From the NCBI GenBank assembly GCA_032209605.1, contig JASFXZ010000010.1, forward strand, positions 11,491,385 through 11,555,384: DNA of 64,000 bases. The letters run 5' to 3'. A model generated the notes under the pieces. That model ran no database searches. It saw only the letters and a program-made list of their open reading frames with translations, and was not told the origin of the DNA. Source of the stretch: Mactromeris polynyma (taxonomy: Eukaryota > Mollusca > Bivalvia > Venerida > Mactridae). Position numbers and translations under genes: made by a program. Positions within the stretch are counted from its first letter, which is position 1, and each line of letters starts with the position of its first letter. Below are positions 10,885 through 25,800 of the stretch, one piece after another.

Positions 10885-13800
10885 GTAAGTCTTACTTACT
10901 TACGTCAGGTCGCTGTGGTGTAGTGGTTAGCATAACGGACCGGCAATCCATAGACCTGGGTTCGATTCCCGGTAGCGCAAATTGACCGATTTTTCGTGTT
11001 TCTCAAACTTGACTTTATTACATTGCTACTGACACTATATGCATACATATACTGGTCAGCAGAGCGGACCTGCCATTTTGTATTTTGAGAATCTACATTA
11101 TGAAGAGGTGAACTGAATTGATAAACATGATTTTGAAGAAACTTCATTGACTGATTTGATTGATCAATTTATTTGAATCGTAAACGTCGTGGCTTGCTGC
11201 TTTCAAAGCTAACAGAAGATGTATTCAGTAGCTTTGTAGAAACTATGTGAACTATTGCTTGTTGGTTTGCACTTTTGACCAGTATATAATTATGCCGTCG
11301 TAGATATTCCTTGACTCTGAATATATTTTAGTTGTTGACAAATATGACTATGCTAGTACAATAGTTGGTATGCATTTTCAGAGTTAAGTTCAAAACTATT
11401 GTGACTTGTTTGTTCTTACCAAAACTGAGTTATTGTAGTTCTGCACTAAACTGTAAGTTTGATGATATTTGTAAATTTGCAAATCCGTATAACTCACTCC
11501 TTTCTGACAATACCATAAATCTATTTAACAAATTAACTTAAAGACTTGTATGTAGCATTAAAGCTTGCCAAGTCTGCCATGAATGTAGTCTGAAATATTA
11601 AGTTTGATGTGTATATTGTTGCCTTAACGTGAAGTCCAATGCCGTGTAGCCTTAATATGATTGTATAAGAAGTTGATGCATTACTACAGATTGGCAAACA
11701 TTGTTACTATACCTTTCTGAGTCATTTTGGGCTACAATTTACTGAATACATTGTAGCTATAGTTAACTGTCTGAATCACATTATAGCTTTAGTTTACTAT
11801 CTGAATCACATTGTAGCTTTAGTTTACTATCTGAATCACACTGAAGCTATATTTTACTATCTGAATCACAATGCAGCTAGAGTTTACTATCTGAATCACC
11901 TTGTAATTTTAGATTACTTTCTGAATCACATTGTAGCTATATTTTACTGTCTGAATCTTATAGTTGCTATAGTTTTCTGTATCATATTGTTGAGCTATAA
12001 TTGACTGAATCACCTTGTATCTATAGTTGACTGTATCACATTATAGCTATAGTTGACTGTATCACATTGTATCTATAGTTGACTGTATCACATTGTAGCT
12101 ATAATTGACTGAATCACCTTGTATCTATAGTTGACTGTATCACATTGTATCTATAGTTGACTGTATCACATTGTATCTATAGATGACTGTATCTCATTGT
12201 AGCTATAGATGACTGTATCACATTGTAGCTATAGTTGACTGTATCACATTGTAGCTATAGTTGACTGTATCACATTGTAGCTATAGATGACTGTATCTCA
12301 TTGTAGCTGTAGTTGACTGTATCACATTTTATCTATAGTTGACTGTATCACATTGTAGCTATAGATGACTGTATCACATTGTAGCTATAGATGACTGTAT
12401 CACATTGTATCTATAGTTGACTGTATCACATTGTAGCTATAGATGACTGTATCACATTGTAGCTATAGTTGACTGTATCACATTGTAGCTATAGATGACT
12501 GTATCACATTGTAGCTATAGATGACTGTATCACATTGTAACTATAGTTGACTGTATCACATTGTAGCTATAGATGACTGTATCACATTGTAGCTATAGTT
12601 GACTGTATCACATTGTAGCTATAGTTGACTGTATCACATTGTAGCTATAGATGACTGTATCACATTGTAACTATAGATGACTGTATCACATTGTAGCTAT
12701 AGATGACTGTATCACATTGTAACTATAGTTGACTGTATCACATTGTAGCTATAGATGACTGTATCACATTGTAGCTATAGTTGACTGTATCACATTGTAA
12801 CTATAGTTGACTGTATCACATTATAGCTATAGTTGACTGTATCACATTGTAGCTATAGTTGACTGTATCACATTGTAGCTATAGATGACTGTATCACATT
12901 GAAGCTATAGATGACTGTATCTCATTGAGAGTTAATGTCTTACAGGTATATATGGTGTATGGTTTTATGACAAGGATGAATGTAAAAGATTGGGTACAAA
13001 ATTGAACAAGTAAGTATGATTTAATACCATCATTATTGATGTCTGTCTTAATATGATGTCTGTCTGACAGATCGGGTTTCTGTATAAGTTGATTGAATTT
13101 ATGCTTCACTCCGTTCCAAACATCTGTCATACATACTGTGACATTGGGGTTTAGTAGTTAAGGTACCAAACATCTGTCATACATACTGTGACATTGGGGT
13201 TTAGTAGTTAAGGTACCAAACATCTGTCATACATACTGTGACATTGGGGTTAAGTAGTTAAGGTAGCTGACTTCAGATCACTTGCCACTCACCACTGCAG
13301 GTTCAAATCCCTCCTTGGATGTAAAATTCTTATGTTGGGAAACTACCCAGCTGGTGCTTTTGGATTTTCAAGGTCAGTAGTTTTAGTTCCTCCCTATTCC
13401 CAGTATAATGTTAGTAGGGTATAGTTCGCCGGCGTTAACTTGACCATTGTTTGCAAGCAATCGGGCAATGCAAACATACCTGGATAGGTTTATCAGCTTA
13501 TCACAAGATTAACTTTCTAGTTGATATGCTCGTATTGTATGCGTTTATGACTAATAAGCGCTGTAGTCTAGTGGTAAGTACCTCGGGTATTTAATGCGCA
13601 AGGTCTGTGTTCGAGTCTCAGCACAGGTGTGTTTATTTCTGAATCTAAATTTTTTACTGTAAAATGAGTCGTAATCTCCCTGTTAATGGTTGAGTCTGTT
13701 TTCAGTGGTCAGGTTAACGCCGGCGCACTATACCTGGGGTTTTCTTCCACAATAATATTTATATTGATTGCAAGAAAAAATCACTGGTTGGCTCTAACTA

Positions 13801-16800
13801 ATTCTGTTGTTGTATAACTGACCTGATGTTGACTGAATGCCCTGGTTTCATGGTTGACTACAAATTAAGGTACTTGAACAGACATTTGTATGTAGAATGT
13901 AAACATTTAACTGTATTGTACAAAACCAACACCATACTGTTTTGTTTCCAGTTATTACTTCTAGAGCCAAAACCAACACCATACTGTTTAGTTTTCATTC
14001 ATGAGTGTTACTTTGATTTAATACGGTATGTTTTACTAGAGATTTGTGCCAGTTGTGTACTTTGCAGATACATCTAGAACAATATTGTAACAACTTCGCA
14101 CAAGTATGAACTTGTTTGTATCAAGATCTTTTATTCCATCACTTGATTGGAAGTACTATTGGATCACCTGTGGTGGGGGGGGGGGAGCGCAGGTATCCCA
14201 CAATGTTGTCCCCTGTCCGTCTGGTTAGCCCATGTGGTTGAACCGTGGATTCGAAAACTCTTGTGAGGCATATGTTCTTCTGTGAAAATTTGACTGCAAC
14301 TAATGGATCCAGTCATTTGTCCTCCTACTCTGAACTCTTGATGTATCTGGATAAGTTGTCAATTGCTTGCGGAGGAGCAGGTTAGTGCTGATGTCAATCG
14401 TAAAATTCAATGCGATGATTCCCATCATTGAAATTTAATAAATGTGCATTCAGATTTTATATTGAAAAAAATATTTTATCGACTGTTGAATCAGTATTCG
14501 AATATTTGGACATTCAAACAAATATTCGAATATCCGAATATTTGTTGACATCCCTTTCCACTGTCTGTCATAAAAATTCTATATCCTATCTTCATCAGAC
14601 TTTGGTTCAATTTCTCTACGCAGAACTTGGCCTTGATGGGTGTATTCTTGTTTATGTGTTAGAAGTTACTTAACAGAGACTATATTGGGTCAGAATCAAT
14701 CCATGTATGAAGTGGCTTGGTCTTTGTTCACATATTTACCAATAAATGATAGTTTCTCCCATAGTAACAACGCTAACAGTAAAATGTGCAAGCTTCTATT
14801 GTGTGTGTACTTATGGTTCACATAACAATTTAGCTGGTGCTAGTATTCAAACGTTGGATTCAAGATTTGATGTATACATACTTGATTTGATGAACTATGA
14901 TGCTATTTTATGATGAAATATTTTGAGACAATTAAGGCAATTTAAGTTGTATTAGTTAATGGCAATTTGGCACTAGCTCAAGTCTGGACATGTTATTGGA
15001 GTGTTCCTTGTTGAGAGCAAGTTGTTGGAGGGTACCTTGGTGAAAGCATGTTGTTGGAGTGTTGCGAGCATGTTGTTGGAGTGTTGCGAGCATGTTGTTG
15101 GGAGTGTTGCGAGCATGTTGTTGGAGTGTTGCGAGCATGTTGTTGGGAGTGTTGCGAGCATGTTGTTGGAGTGTTGATAGCATGTTGTTGGAGTGTACCT
15201 TGTTAAGGGCATATTTTTGGAATGTTGAGGGCATATTTTTGGAGTGTACCTTGTTGAGAGCATGTTGTTGGGGTGTACCTTGTTGAGAGCATATTGTTGG
15301 AGTGTACCTTGCTGAGAGCGTGTTGTTGGAGTGTACCTTGTTGAGGGCATTTTGTTGGAGTGTACCTTGTTGAGAGCATGTTGTTGGAGTGTACCTTGTT
15401 GAGAGCATGTTGTTGGGGTGTCCCTTGTTGAGAGCATATTTTTGGAGTGTACCTTGTTGAGAGCATGTTGTTGGAGTGTACCTTGTTGAGAGCATATTGT
15501 TGGATGGTACCTTGTTGAGGGCATGTTGTTGGAGTGTACCTTGTTGAGAGCATGTTGTTGGGGTGTACCTTGTTGAGAGCATATTGTTGGAGTGTACCTT
15601 GTTGAGGGCATGTTGTTGGAGTGTACCTTGTTGAGAGCATGTTGTTGGGGTGTACCTTGTTGAGAGCATGTTGTTGGAGTGTACCTTGTTGAGAGCATAT
15701 TGTTGGAGTGTACCTTGTTGAGAGCATATTGTTGGAGTGTACCTTGTTGAGAGCATGTTGTTGGAGTGTACCTTGTTGAGAGCATATTGTTGGAGTGTAT
15801 ATTGCTGAGGGCATGTTGTTGGAGTGTACCTTGTTGAGAGCATGTTGTTGGGGTGTACCTTGTTGAGAGCATGTTGTTGGGGTGTACCTTGTTGAGGGCA
15901 TGTTGTTGGAGTGTACTTTGTTGAGAGCATGATGTTGGAGTGTATATTGTTGAGAGCATATTGTTGGAGTGTACCTTGTTGAGAGCATATTGTTGGAGTG
16001 TACCCTTGTTGAGAGCATATTGTTGGTGTGTACCTTGTTGAGAGCATATTGTTGGAGTGTACCTTGTTGAGAGCATATTGTTGGAGTGTACATTGTTGAG
16101 GGCATGTTGTTGGAGCGACCCTTGTTGATATCATGTTGTTGGAGCGACCCTTGTTGATGTCATGTTGTTGGAGGGAACCTTGTTGAGGGCATGTTGTTGG
16201 ATGGTACCCTGATGAAGTCATGTTGTTAGTAGGTACCCTGTTGAGGGCATGTTGTTTGAGTGTACCTTACTGACGGCATGTTATTTGAAGGCACTCTGTT
16301 GAGGGCATGTTGTTTGAGTGTACCCTTAACGGGCATGTTGGTTGAGGGCATATTGTTGGAGGGCACCCTGTTGAGGGCATGTTGTTGAGGGCATATTGTT
16401 TGAGGGCATATTGTTTGAGGGCATGTTGTTAGTAGGTATCATGTTGCCGGAGGGCATCAACATCTGGCTTTAGAACATGATTTACTTTAGAATGTAATTT
16501 CTAGGTGCAGTTGTCAGTAGCAATCTTTATATATGTACATCATTCATACTTCTTCATATGTTGTTGATTATGCAAGCCAACTACTGTGTTGGAATGTGTT
16601 ATAATGTACCAAGATTTATTAATTGAATTGTCTGTTATGATTTCTACTTTTCTCTCAGTTGCTAGACAAGGCTATAGACTTGATACAAGGATAATTTTCA
16701 AGTTGAACAATTATTTCCCAGTATACTGCAAAAACTTCTCACTTTGATAGGCAGATATTTCCAGACATTTCTGTTGCATAGAGACTCAACTCTATGAATC

Positions 16801-19800
16801 TTTTTATTGATATTTTTTACCTTGCATTGCAAGTTCCATAACTCTTGCAGTTATAATATGAAATTATTGTAATTATGTCTTGTTTAGTTCAGCACAATAT
16901 TTAAATGGAACTTATATGGGGGAGGAAGGAATACAAGGGCAACTTTTGACCTCAAATATTATTCTGGCTTTGTACACAGTAGACACATTGATATTATTTA
17001 TGCGATAGACAACCTTCTATTCAAATACTTGGTACCATCCGAAATAAATATCAGGTCCTGATTTATCTTCTTTGGCACGTTGAATTGAATGGGCTACTTG
17101 AAGCTATGTATTATTTGTAATGAAATTTCGGATCCGACAAATTCGAAATGAACGAGGTCCCGATAGTATTTCGAGGGTTCAACGCAAGACTATCGTAACT
17201 CCTATATATTCATATAGGAGTTACGATAGTCTTGCACTGAACCCTTGAATTGTAGATTAGTGGTTATAAACGGATCTATAAAAAGGATAGCAAATAGATT
17301 TTATGTGAACAATAAATGAATTATCTCTGCATGTTACAAATGCATTGAGATTACTTAATGGAGGCACCTGTCTATCTATATGTTTTATTGGAAATACTCT
17401 TGAAATGAACTCAAACATGAGAATTGTGAATGTGTTATATTTGCATTTTTGCTTAGTGAAAGTATATACATAGTTAAAGTTAACAGAACTAAACGACTTG
17501 ACACCAACCAGACCAGACTTAAACTTTTGGAATGGTTCGATTTCAGTGTATTTTAACTGACATATGGCATTTGCAGACTTACACATGACTGTTAGAAAAG
17601 GGATCTGTTTGAATTAAAAGACATAACAAAGCAAAGGTGGGAAGGATGTTTTTGCATACCTGTTTAAGCTCAGAGGTCATACTCATTAAAGAACTGATTT
17701 GTGTGACTGTTGCTTCTGTTGGTGCTGTTTCCAGTCCTGACAGAGCTAGGTTCAAGGGTGTGACCTTTCCAGGGTGTGACCTTTTCAGTTATCCAATTGA
17801 AATAAGCTAGTTTTTATGGGTTTGTGTTGAGCTAGGAATACATAGGTTGGACTATAAATCAGTCCGCCCGATTAGCTCAGTTGGTAGAATGCTGAGCTGT
17901 GACTTGATTTACCATCATGTCAGGTCATGTCCTTCTGTGACATTTCGCTGCAGTCATTTCTTCTCCGTCTCTGATTCCTGTGCACGAGTTGTCAGCTGTT
18001 TGCAGTTGGACAAATTAGGATTTTTTTATTTAATTAATTAATTCCAGGAAAACTGGTTACGTCAACGCCATCTGTTAATTAAAAAATGATGAAAAATGAT
18101 ATTTCGTTCACATTTCAATTGTCCCAGGCTGTGTCCTGCCTCTGTTCTGGTAATCATTTGTTTAGTTTTCCACAAATACTTCCCAATATGTATGAGTCTT
18201 AGTGAAGCAATCATCGATAAATAAACCGTTATGTCAGAGTTTGATTTAAACTAATAATTTCTGTCAGAATGTAATGAAAACCAATTATATATGATGCTAG
18301 AAACTGATGTTTTCTGTCTGAAATGATATACCAAACATTAATTGCTTTATCGACCATGTATCATTTCAGCAGTGTGTTATCTTTTAAAGTGCAACATTGA
18401 TATTTTGATACATAGGTTTTCCTGTTTTTCATTCATGCTTTTACATGTTGATATTGTCTGCCAAACTTCTGTATTTTGAAGTGGATGATAACGTGATACT
18501 GGGGGTTATCTTGACATTGGTAGTGATCTGTATTACGTCAATCAACTAACCTTATCTGTCATTCTGGGATACAAACAGCAAACAGCTTATACTGTCTGGC
18601 ATACTGGGTTATATACAGCAATCAGCTGACCTTACATGTCTTCATGGTGTTACACACAGCAATCAACTGACCTTACATGTCTTCATGGTGTTACATACAG
18701 CAATCAGCTGACCTTACATGTCTTCATGGTGTTACACACAGCAATCAACTGACCTTACTTGTCTTCATGGTGTTATATACAGCAATCAGTTGACCTTACC
18801 TGTCTTTCTGGTGTTATATACAGCAATCAGCTGACCTTACCTGTCTTTCTGGTGTTATATTCAGCAATCAGCTGACCTTACCTATCTTTCTGGTGTTATA
18901 TTCAGCAATCAGCTGACCTTACCTATCTTTCTGGTGTTATATTCAGCAATCAGCTGACCTTACCTATCTTTCTGGTGTTATATTCAGCAATCAGCTGACC
19001 TTACCTGTCTTTCTGGTGTTATATACAGCAATCGGCTGACCTTTCCTGTCTTCCTGGTGTTATATACAGCAATCGGCTGACCTTACCTGTCTTCCTGGTG
19101 TTATCTACAGCAATCGGCTGACCTTACCTGTCTTTCTGGTGTTACATACAGCAATCAGCTGACCTTACCTGTCTTTCTGGGTTACATACAGCAATCAGCT
19201 GACCTTACCTGTCTTTCTGGGTTATATACAGCAATCAGCTGACCTTACCTGTCTTCATGGTGTTATATACAGCAATCAGCTGACCTTACCTGTCTTCATG
19301 GTGTTATATACAGCAATCAGCTGACCTTACCTGTCTTCATGGTGTTATATACAGCAATCAGCTGACCTTACTTGTCTTCCTGGTGTTACATAAAGCAATC
19401 AGCTGACCTTACCTGTCTTCCTGGTGTTACATATAGCAATCAGCTGACCTTACCTGTCTTCCTGGTGTTACATACAGCAATCAGCTGACCTTACCTGTCT
19501 TCCTGGTGTTATATACAGCAATCGGCTGACCTTACCTGTCTTCCTGGTGTTATATACAGCAATCAGCTGACCTTACATGTCTTTCTGGTGTTATATACAG
19601 CAATCAGCTGACCTTACCTGTATTTCTGGTGTTACATACAGCAATCAGCTGACCTTACCTGTATTTCTGGTGTTACATACAGCAATCAGCTGACCTTACC
19701 TGTCTTTCTGGTGTTACATACAGCAATCACCTGACCTTTCCTGTCTTTCTGGTGTTACATACAGCAATCAGCTGACCTTACCTGTATTTCTGGTGTTACA

Positions 19801-22800
19801 TACAGGAATCAGCTGACCTTACCTGTATTTCTGGTGTTACATACAGCAATCACCTGACCTTTCCTGTCTTTCTGGTGTTACATACAGCAATCAGCTGACC
19901 TTACCTGTATTTCTGGTGTTACATACAGGAATCAGCTGACCTTACCTGTCTTTCTGGTGTTACATACAGCAATCAGCTGACCTTACCTGTATTTCTGGTG
20001 TTATATACAGCAATCAGCTGACCTTACCTGTATTTCTGGTGTTATATACAGCAATCAGCTGACCTTACCTGTCTTTCTGGTGTTACATACAGCAATCAGC
20101 TGACCTTACCTGTATTTCTGGTGTTATATACAGCAATCAGCTGACCTTACCTGTCTTTCTGGTGTTACATACAGCAATCAGCTGACCTTACCTGTCTTTC
20201 TGGTGTTATATACAGCAATCAGCTGACCTTACCTGTCTTTCTGGTGTTACATACAGCAATCAGCTGACCTTACCTGTCTTCATGGTGTTATATACAGCAA
20301 TCAGCTGACCTTACCTGTCTTCCTGGTGTTATATACAGCAATCAGCTGACCTTACCTGTCTTCCTGGTGTTATATACAGCAATCAGCTGACCTTACCTGT
20401 CTTCCTGGTGTTATATACAGCAATCAGCTGACCTTACCTGTCTTTCTGGTGTTACATACAGCAATCAGCTGACCTTACCTGTATTTCTGGTGTTATATAC
20501 AGCAATCAGCTGACCTTACCTGTCTTTCTGGTGTTACATACAGGAATCAGCTGACCTTACCTGTATTTCTGGTGTTACATACAGGAATCAGCTGACCTTA
20601 CCTGTCTTTCTGGTTCCTACATTAATCCATTTGTTCATTGTTTCAGCTATGTTCAAGAATTCTTGACTGAACAAGAAAAGAAGCAGGCTCCATCAACAAC
20701 CAGTATGGTAGGTGGAGCCACTGCACAGCATTCTGGGAGTATGGTTGCTAGCATTGTGCCAGCAAGTGGAGTGGACATTATGCAGATGTTGTCAAAAGCA
20801 CAACAAGAGTACGATACTGTAAGTTAGGAGTAAATCTCTCTGCTGTATAAATGTATACTGTCAGGAGTCAAGTATATTGCAAGTCAGCAATTTTGGACTT
20901 TTTGCAAGCAGAAATGTTCGTGATTTGGCGGAATCAGTATTGTTAACATTTAATAGTAGTGTATATTTTTTTTACTTTTTTGGCAGGAAGAAAGTTGTGT
21001 TACCTCATATGGCAAATTTTAATTTGCAAATTTTACAAACATTTCCCTGTAGCGACTTTACCACAGTATAATTATCTTCTTATTGGCAATGCAATAATAA
21101 AAGTCTGATTATGTTGACCATTTCAGTTTGTTTGAGACTAGTTTCATTTTTGATGTCTATTGTGACTTTATAAAGTTATATTTATTTAACAACAATACAA
21201 TATTCTGTGACTGATGAAAAAGTAGTATGTCATGTGACTAAGTGCCTGAGAGAAAAAAAGAACGTAAAGCAAGAAATATTTTGAAAAAAAGATGGTTGGC
21301 GCAATTTGAAGGTTAAGCTTTGTTGTGCAACATAAAAAATGCCGAGATGTCACAATTGCTGGTCACTCCATATCCAAAATGGATTTCGGTAAATTCACAG
21401 AAATTCAGTTGATTTCGGTAACATAACGTACCCTTTATCAAAAGGTTAACCAATCCGTGTCAAGGTTGCAAACATTGTTTGGTTGAAGAGAAATTGCCTT
21501 GGTAAGTAATGTAAGATTTGATTGGTTTATATAACACTGATCAATATGCAAATAGCAAAACCATGTTAGTACGGCTGCGAGGAAAAATATCAGGCACCCT
21601 ATTATTGGATCGAAATACTGCACGAGAAAGGATGAATATAGAATATAACTCTGTCTTTGCTAGTCATCTAACTATGAAATTCTGGTATCTGTTTTCAGGG
21701 TTCAAAGAAAAGTGAACCAAAACCAATGATTGACAATCCTAATGCTTCAGCTACTAAAACAACAAATATTATCCGACCTCAGCCGTTAAAAATACCAGAT
21801 TCTGATACAAATGTTCAAGGTATGATTTACCAAGTGTTCTGTTACAGTACAGTAAAACATCAATAATAAGACCACCCTTGGGACCCTCGAAAATTGGTAT
21901 TAATATTGAGGTGGTCTTTATATGGAGGTGGTCTTTAAGTGAGGTTTTAAATATTTTCTGTTATGGAGATAATTGTACAAGTAACACATCTCTGTTTTTT
22001 GAGGTGTCTTAAGAGGGGAAAACAGGCATATCACATTATTCAGATATATGTATCTTACTAAGCCAGTTGATTGCTTCCTGGATATCACTTGTGCTATTTG
22101 TACAATATCAAACTGCAATATTAAATTATACATTATTACCCACATATGAGAGATCTGGTTTTATGTTCAAACATGACAAACAACCCGAGGCTATGATCTA
22201 TCTCATTGAAACCAGATCACAATAAACTGATCATGTTTCAAAATGGTATCTCTACCGGGATATCAATAAATTAATCATCCGTTATTAATCACCTGTTATT
22301 AATCATTAGTTATTAATCATTAGTTATTAAAATAGGAGTACAAATTATTGTTTAAAATGTTCCGTTTTTGGTAACCGATTGGTACATGTGTTATGTATCA
22401 CCTGGATAATAGTACAGTAAAATTTGCCTTAAAGACCACCTCAATATTAAGACCACCTCAAAATTAAGACCACCTCAATATTAAGACCACCTCAATATTA
22501 AGACCACCTCAATATTAAGACCACCTCAGAATTAAGACCACATTTTTTAAAGTCCATTTTCACAGTGTTTCTTTTTATTCAACTTCAATATTAAGACCAC
22601 CTCAATAAGAAGACCAGTTATCGAGGGTCCCAAGGGTGGTCTTATTATTGAGGTTCTACTGTATTTTTGTGCCCCCTTAAAATTTTGGGGGGATAGCATA
22701 TAGGTTTACCAATAATAATGTTCCTTTTTCAAGTACATATAATATACAGTGCACCCTCTCAAGAGCAACACTTTTAGGGAGAGGCAAATTGCGGTTGATA

Positions 22801-25800
22801 TTGAGAGGCTGTTGCTCTAGAGAGGTGAAATTGGTAGTGTTATTCCTTATGGTCAGCTAGGCCATTCCATGCGCCTCTGTTCCCTTACGTTTGTACCCTT
22901 GAGCCTCCTCAAGTGCCTTATGTTTTATGGATTGTTATTTTCCCAGAGGTCTGTGTGGGGAGGCACTTTTGTATGTGGCGTTCCCTGTAGCAACTTAATC
23001 TCTCTCTTTACTCTGGGAAGATTTGATATTGTTGAAAATAAGTTGTTGCCCAAGAGGGAGGGCTATGGGGAGTTTGCACTGTATAATGTATGGGAACTAT
23101 GTATTTTTTTTTTGTAATGGGGCTCCAAGTCAGTGAACAGTCAGGATCATGTAGTGACTATTCCGGCTATAAGGATGGAGGAAGACACCTGGGTAGTACC
23201 ACTGACTTCCTGTAAGCCAGCTGGATGGCTTCCTCTCTTATACATTCAATATTACCTATTGGATTCGAACCTGAAATATATATTTATATGTTACAGATGA
23301 TGTTCCAGGAAGTGTTACACCAGGGACAGGTAACATCAGTCTGGATCAACTCTTTCGTACAGCAAGTTTACAGCAAGCAACAGGTCCACAAAAATCTGTT
23401 ACACCGCAAACAACACATTCTGACAGGTTATACAACATTCTGTCTACTATCTGTGTAGTAATATGTTTGGAAGTAGGTTTGGAATTTCCTGATAATTCAC
23501 TGTGGCCACCATCTATAGAAAACAATTATATTTAGGGTATTTAATGAAGGTTTTTTGCAAACAAACAATTGAGTGTGAAGAAAACGTGTTAAGTTTATGC
23601 TATATTGTGGTTTAAGGCAGAATAACGGTGAATTATTATCCAATAATTCAATTTTTTGTTATCATTGAATTTTTTTTTATTATCCAATAATTCACAGTGA
23701 AATCATCAAAGCGATAATGACATCATATAATGACATCATATAAAATGTTGAGGCGTTCAACAGGGAAATTTGATGTAATTAACTAGTAAAGAATAAATGA
23801 ATAGAATCCTTGTATGTTTCAGTATTTGATTGACTTAAATTTTTTCGAGTGGCTGTGCTAGTTGACTGTCAGTTTAATAAAATTAATAATTTCTTACCAC
23901 AAAAGAATTTTATTGTTTCAGACTTACCTTTTCACTGCTTAATACAAGCAGCCGTCACTGTGAGACATTACGTCATTCATTATTTCACAAGTGATTTATC
24001 CAAAATTTATTATCCAATCACAATGGTTACGTGTAAGCAACGTCCTATATGATACGATCATGAAGTCGTAAATCATGTACAAGCTGAAAGTTAACATCAC
24101 TCATTGTATTTCATTATCTCTCAATATTTTGCGTATATAGAGGATCTTATATAAGTTGTCATTATTTATTGAATTTATTAAACAAGTCTTCTAAAAATTA
24201 GGCTTTGCTAAGTTTTTATCGGTTGTAGATGACGAGTTAAATAAAATCAATAAAAACTGAACATGAATGTAAGATTCTATTTATGACATAACAGCAGAAA
24301 CGGCTGATTTTCACCAAAACATTGCCTTAACCCCCCCCCCCCCCCCCCCCCTTATATGCAAGCAAAGTGTGACCTGTGTAACCTCAGTCTTTGGTAAACA
24401 AATGCTGACGCGTCAAAACGTAGTTCCAACAATTTTCAGCCACAAGATAGTAGTTCAAATAATAACATCACATATCATATTCAAATTAACAAGACGTTTA
24501 TTTTAAATAAATGAAATAAAATATCATACTTCGCGCTAAATAAATATTTAACAATGTCAACATCATTTAAGCGCGTCTACGTCACGCTTGTTTTGTTGTG
24601 ACGTCACACGCATATGAGTTGTTATTTCACCGTATGTTATGTTATAAATTACAGTTATTTTACTGCCGGTAGAGAACAAATGTTGAAGCGAACAACCTCA
24701 GTGACGTTACCATCAAAGCAGACGCACTTAGAACCAAAGCAGACTTCAGAGACTGAAGATCTTCCTCCATTGCTTAAACACATAATGTCGTCAGGATCTA
24801 TGGTGGCGGATATAGAACGTCAACATATTCAAGGGGCTGGTGATTCTGGTGTCGAGGATGTTAAACATTTGTCAGTAGGACTGACCCCTGGGATCCCAGA
24901 TGTCTCACAGCCCCCTCCGAATCATCCAGCTTATAGGGGTCCTTCACCTCAGTCACAAGTTAAACAAGCGAGAAAATCTCCGCTGGATATACAAACTGGT
25001 GACATTAGTAGACCTAAAAGTAATTCAAAAATAGGGACTTCTGTGATTCTAGATAAGGGATCAGCCAGTTCAGGGTCAGCTGGCCCCATGGATGTCTCAC
25101 AGATTATGTCGGGAAACGTGTTGAAGGCCTATGGTGGCTCAGTTGCTAGTCAGTCTGGAAATGCTCAAAAACTCTCCCCTGAGGCTGGTTCCTATGGAAG
25201 CCATGTGGTGGCCCCTAAACCAGAATCTCTGGGAACCAGACAGATAATGGACCCATCACCTGTACTTACCTCTCCTTTACTTACTCCAGCGGATATGTCA
25301 ACTGTAACATCTACTACAATATCTACAAGTTCATCTGTCGTTTCTACTTTACAAGACAAGGTATGTCAGTGGAATCCACGCTTGTGGTTTGCGAATTATT
25401 GTACTGCAGACATGATTTCTGTATCATTTGGCAGATATGTCTCGATGAACAATTCATGTTACCTCTTGAGATAATTGTTACATACGGGATTATGGAATTA
25501 TATATTATTTAAGTTATCTGCATTCCAGAACAATATAGGTATTACAGATTTAAAGAGCTTGGAAAGACGGTTTCAACGATACCAAATACTCAAAACTGCC
25601 AAGAAATAGAGTTACGGTGTTCTGGAATTAAGGCGCTGATAACCTATTGTCATATATGTTTAACGCCATTAAAAATGCAACTTTGTCCAGAGGTGCTATT
25701 TTTAGAGGTAGGGGAAGTAAGCAAAAATGAAAGCCAATGTAGAAAATGTAGCTGTCTAAAAAATGCTTGAACGCTTCGCTAGCTACAAAATGCAGGGGTG

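Noticed and set aside
10913..10979. Functional tRNA gene
   Set aside because: A and B boxes are good, but the cloverleaf is imperfect and the 3' body recurs in a second copy at 37625-37760, so it is a SINE.
14956..16221. 421-codon minus ORF with Gln/Asn/Thr/Ser repeats
   Set aside because: Entirely inside the 29-bp minisatellite, in a DCP1 intron; all three minus frames are equally open, so it is a composition artefact.
24614..24672. Upstream extension of the large DCP1 open frame to an ATG at 24614
   Set aside because: The split Arg codon and acceptor at 24672 fix the exon start; the 5' part is intron sequence.
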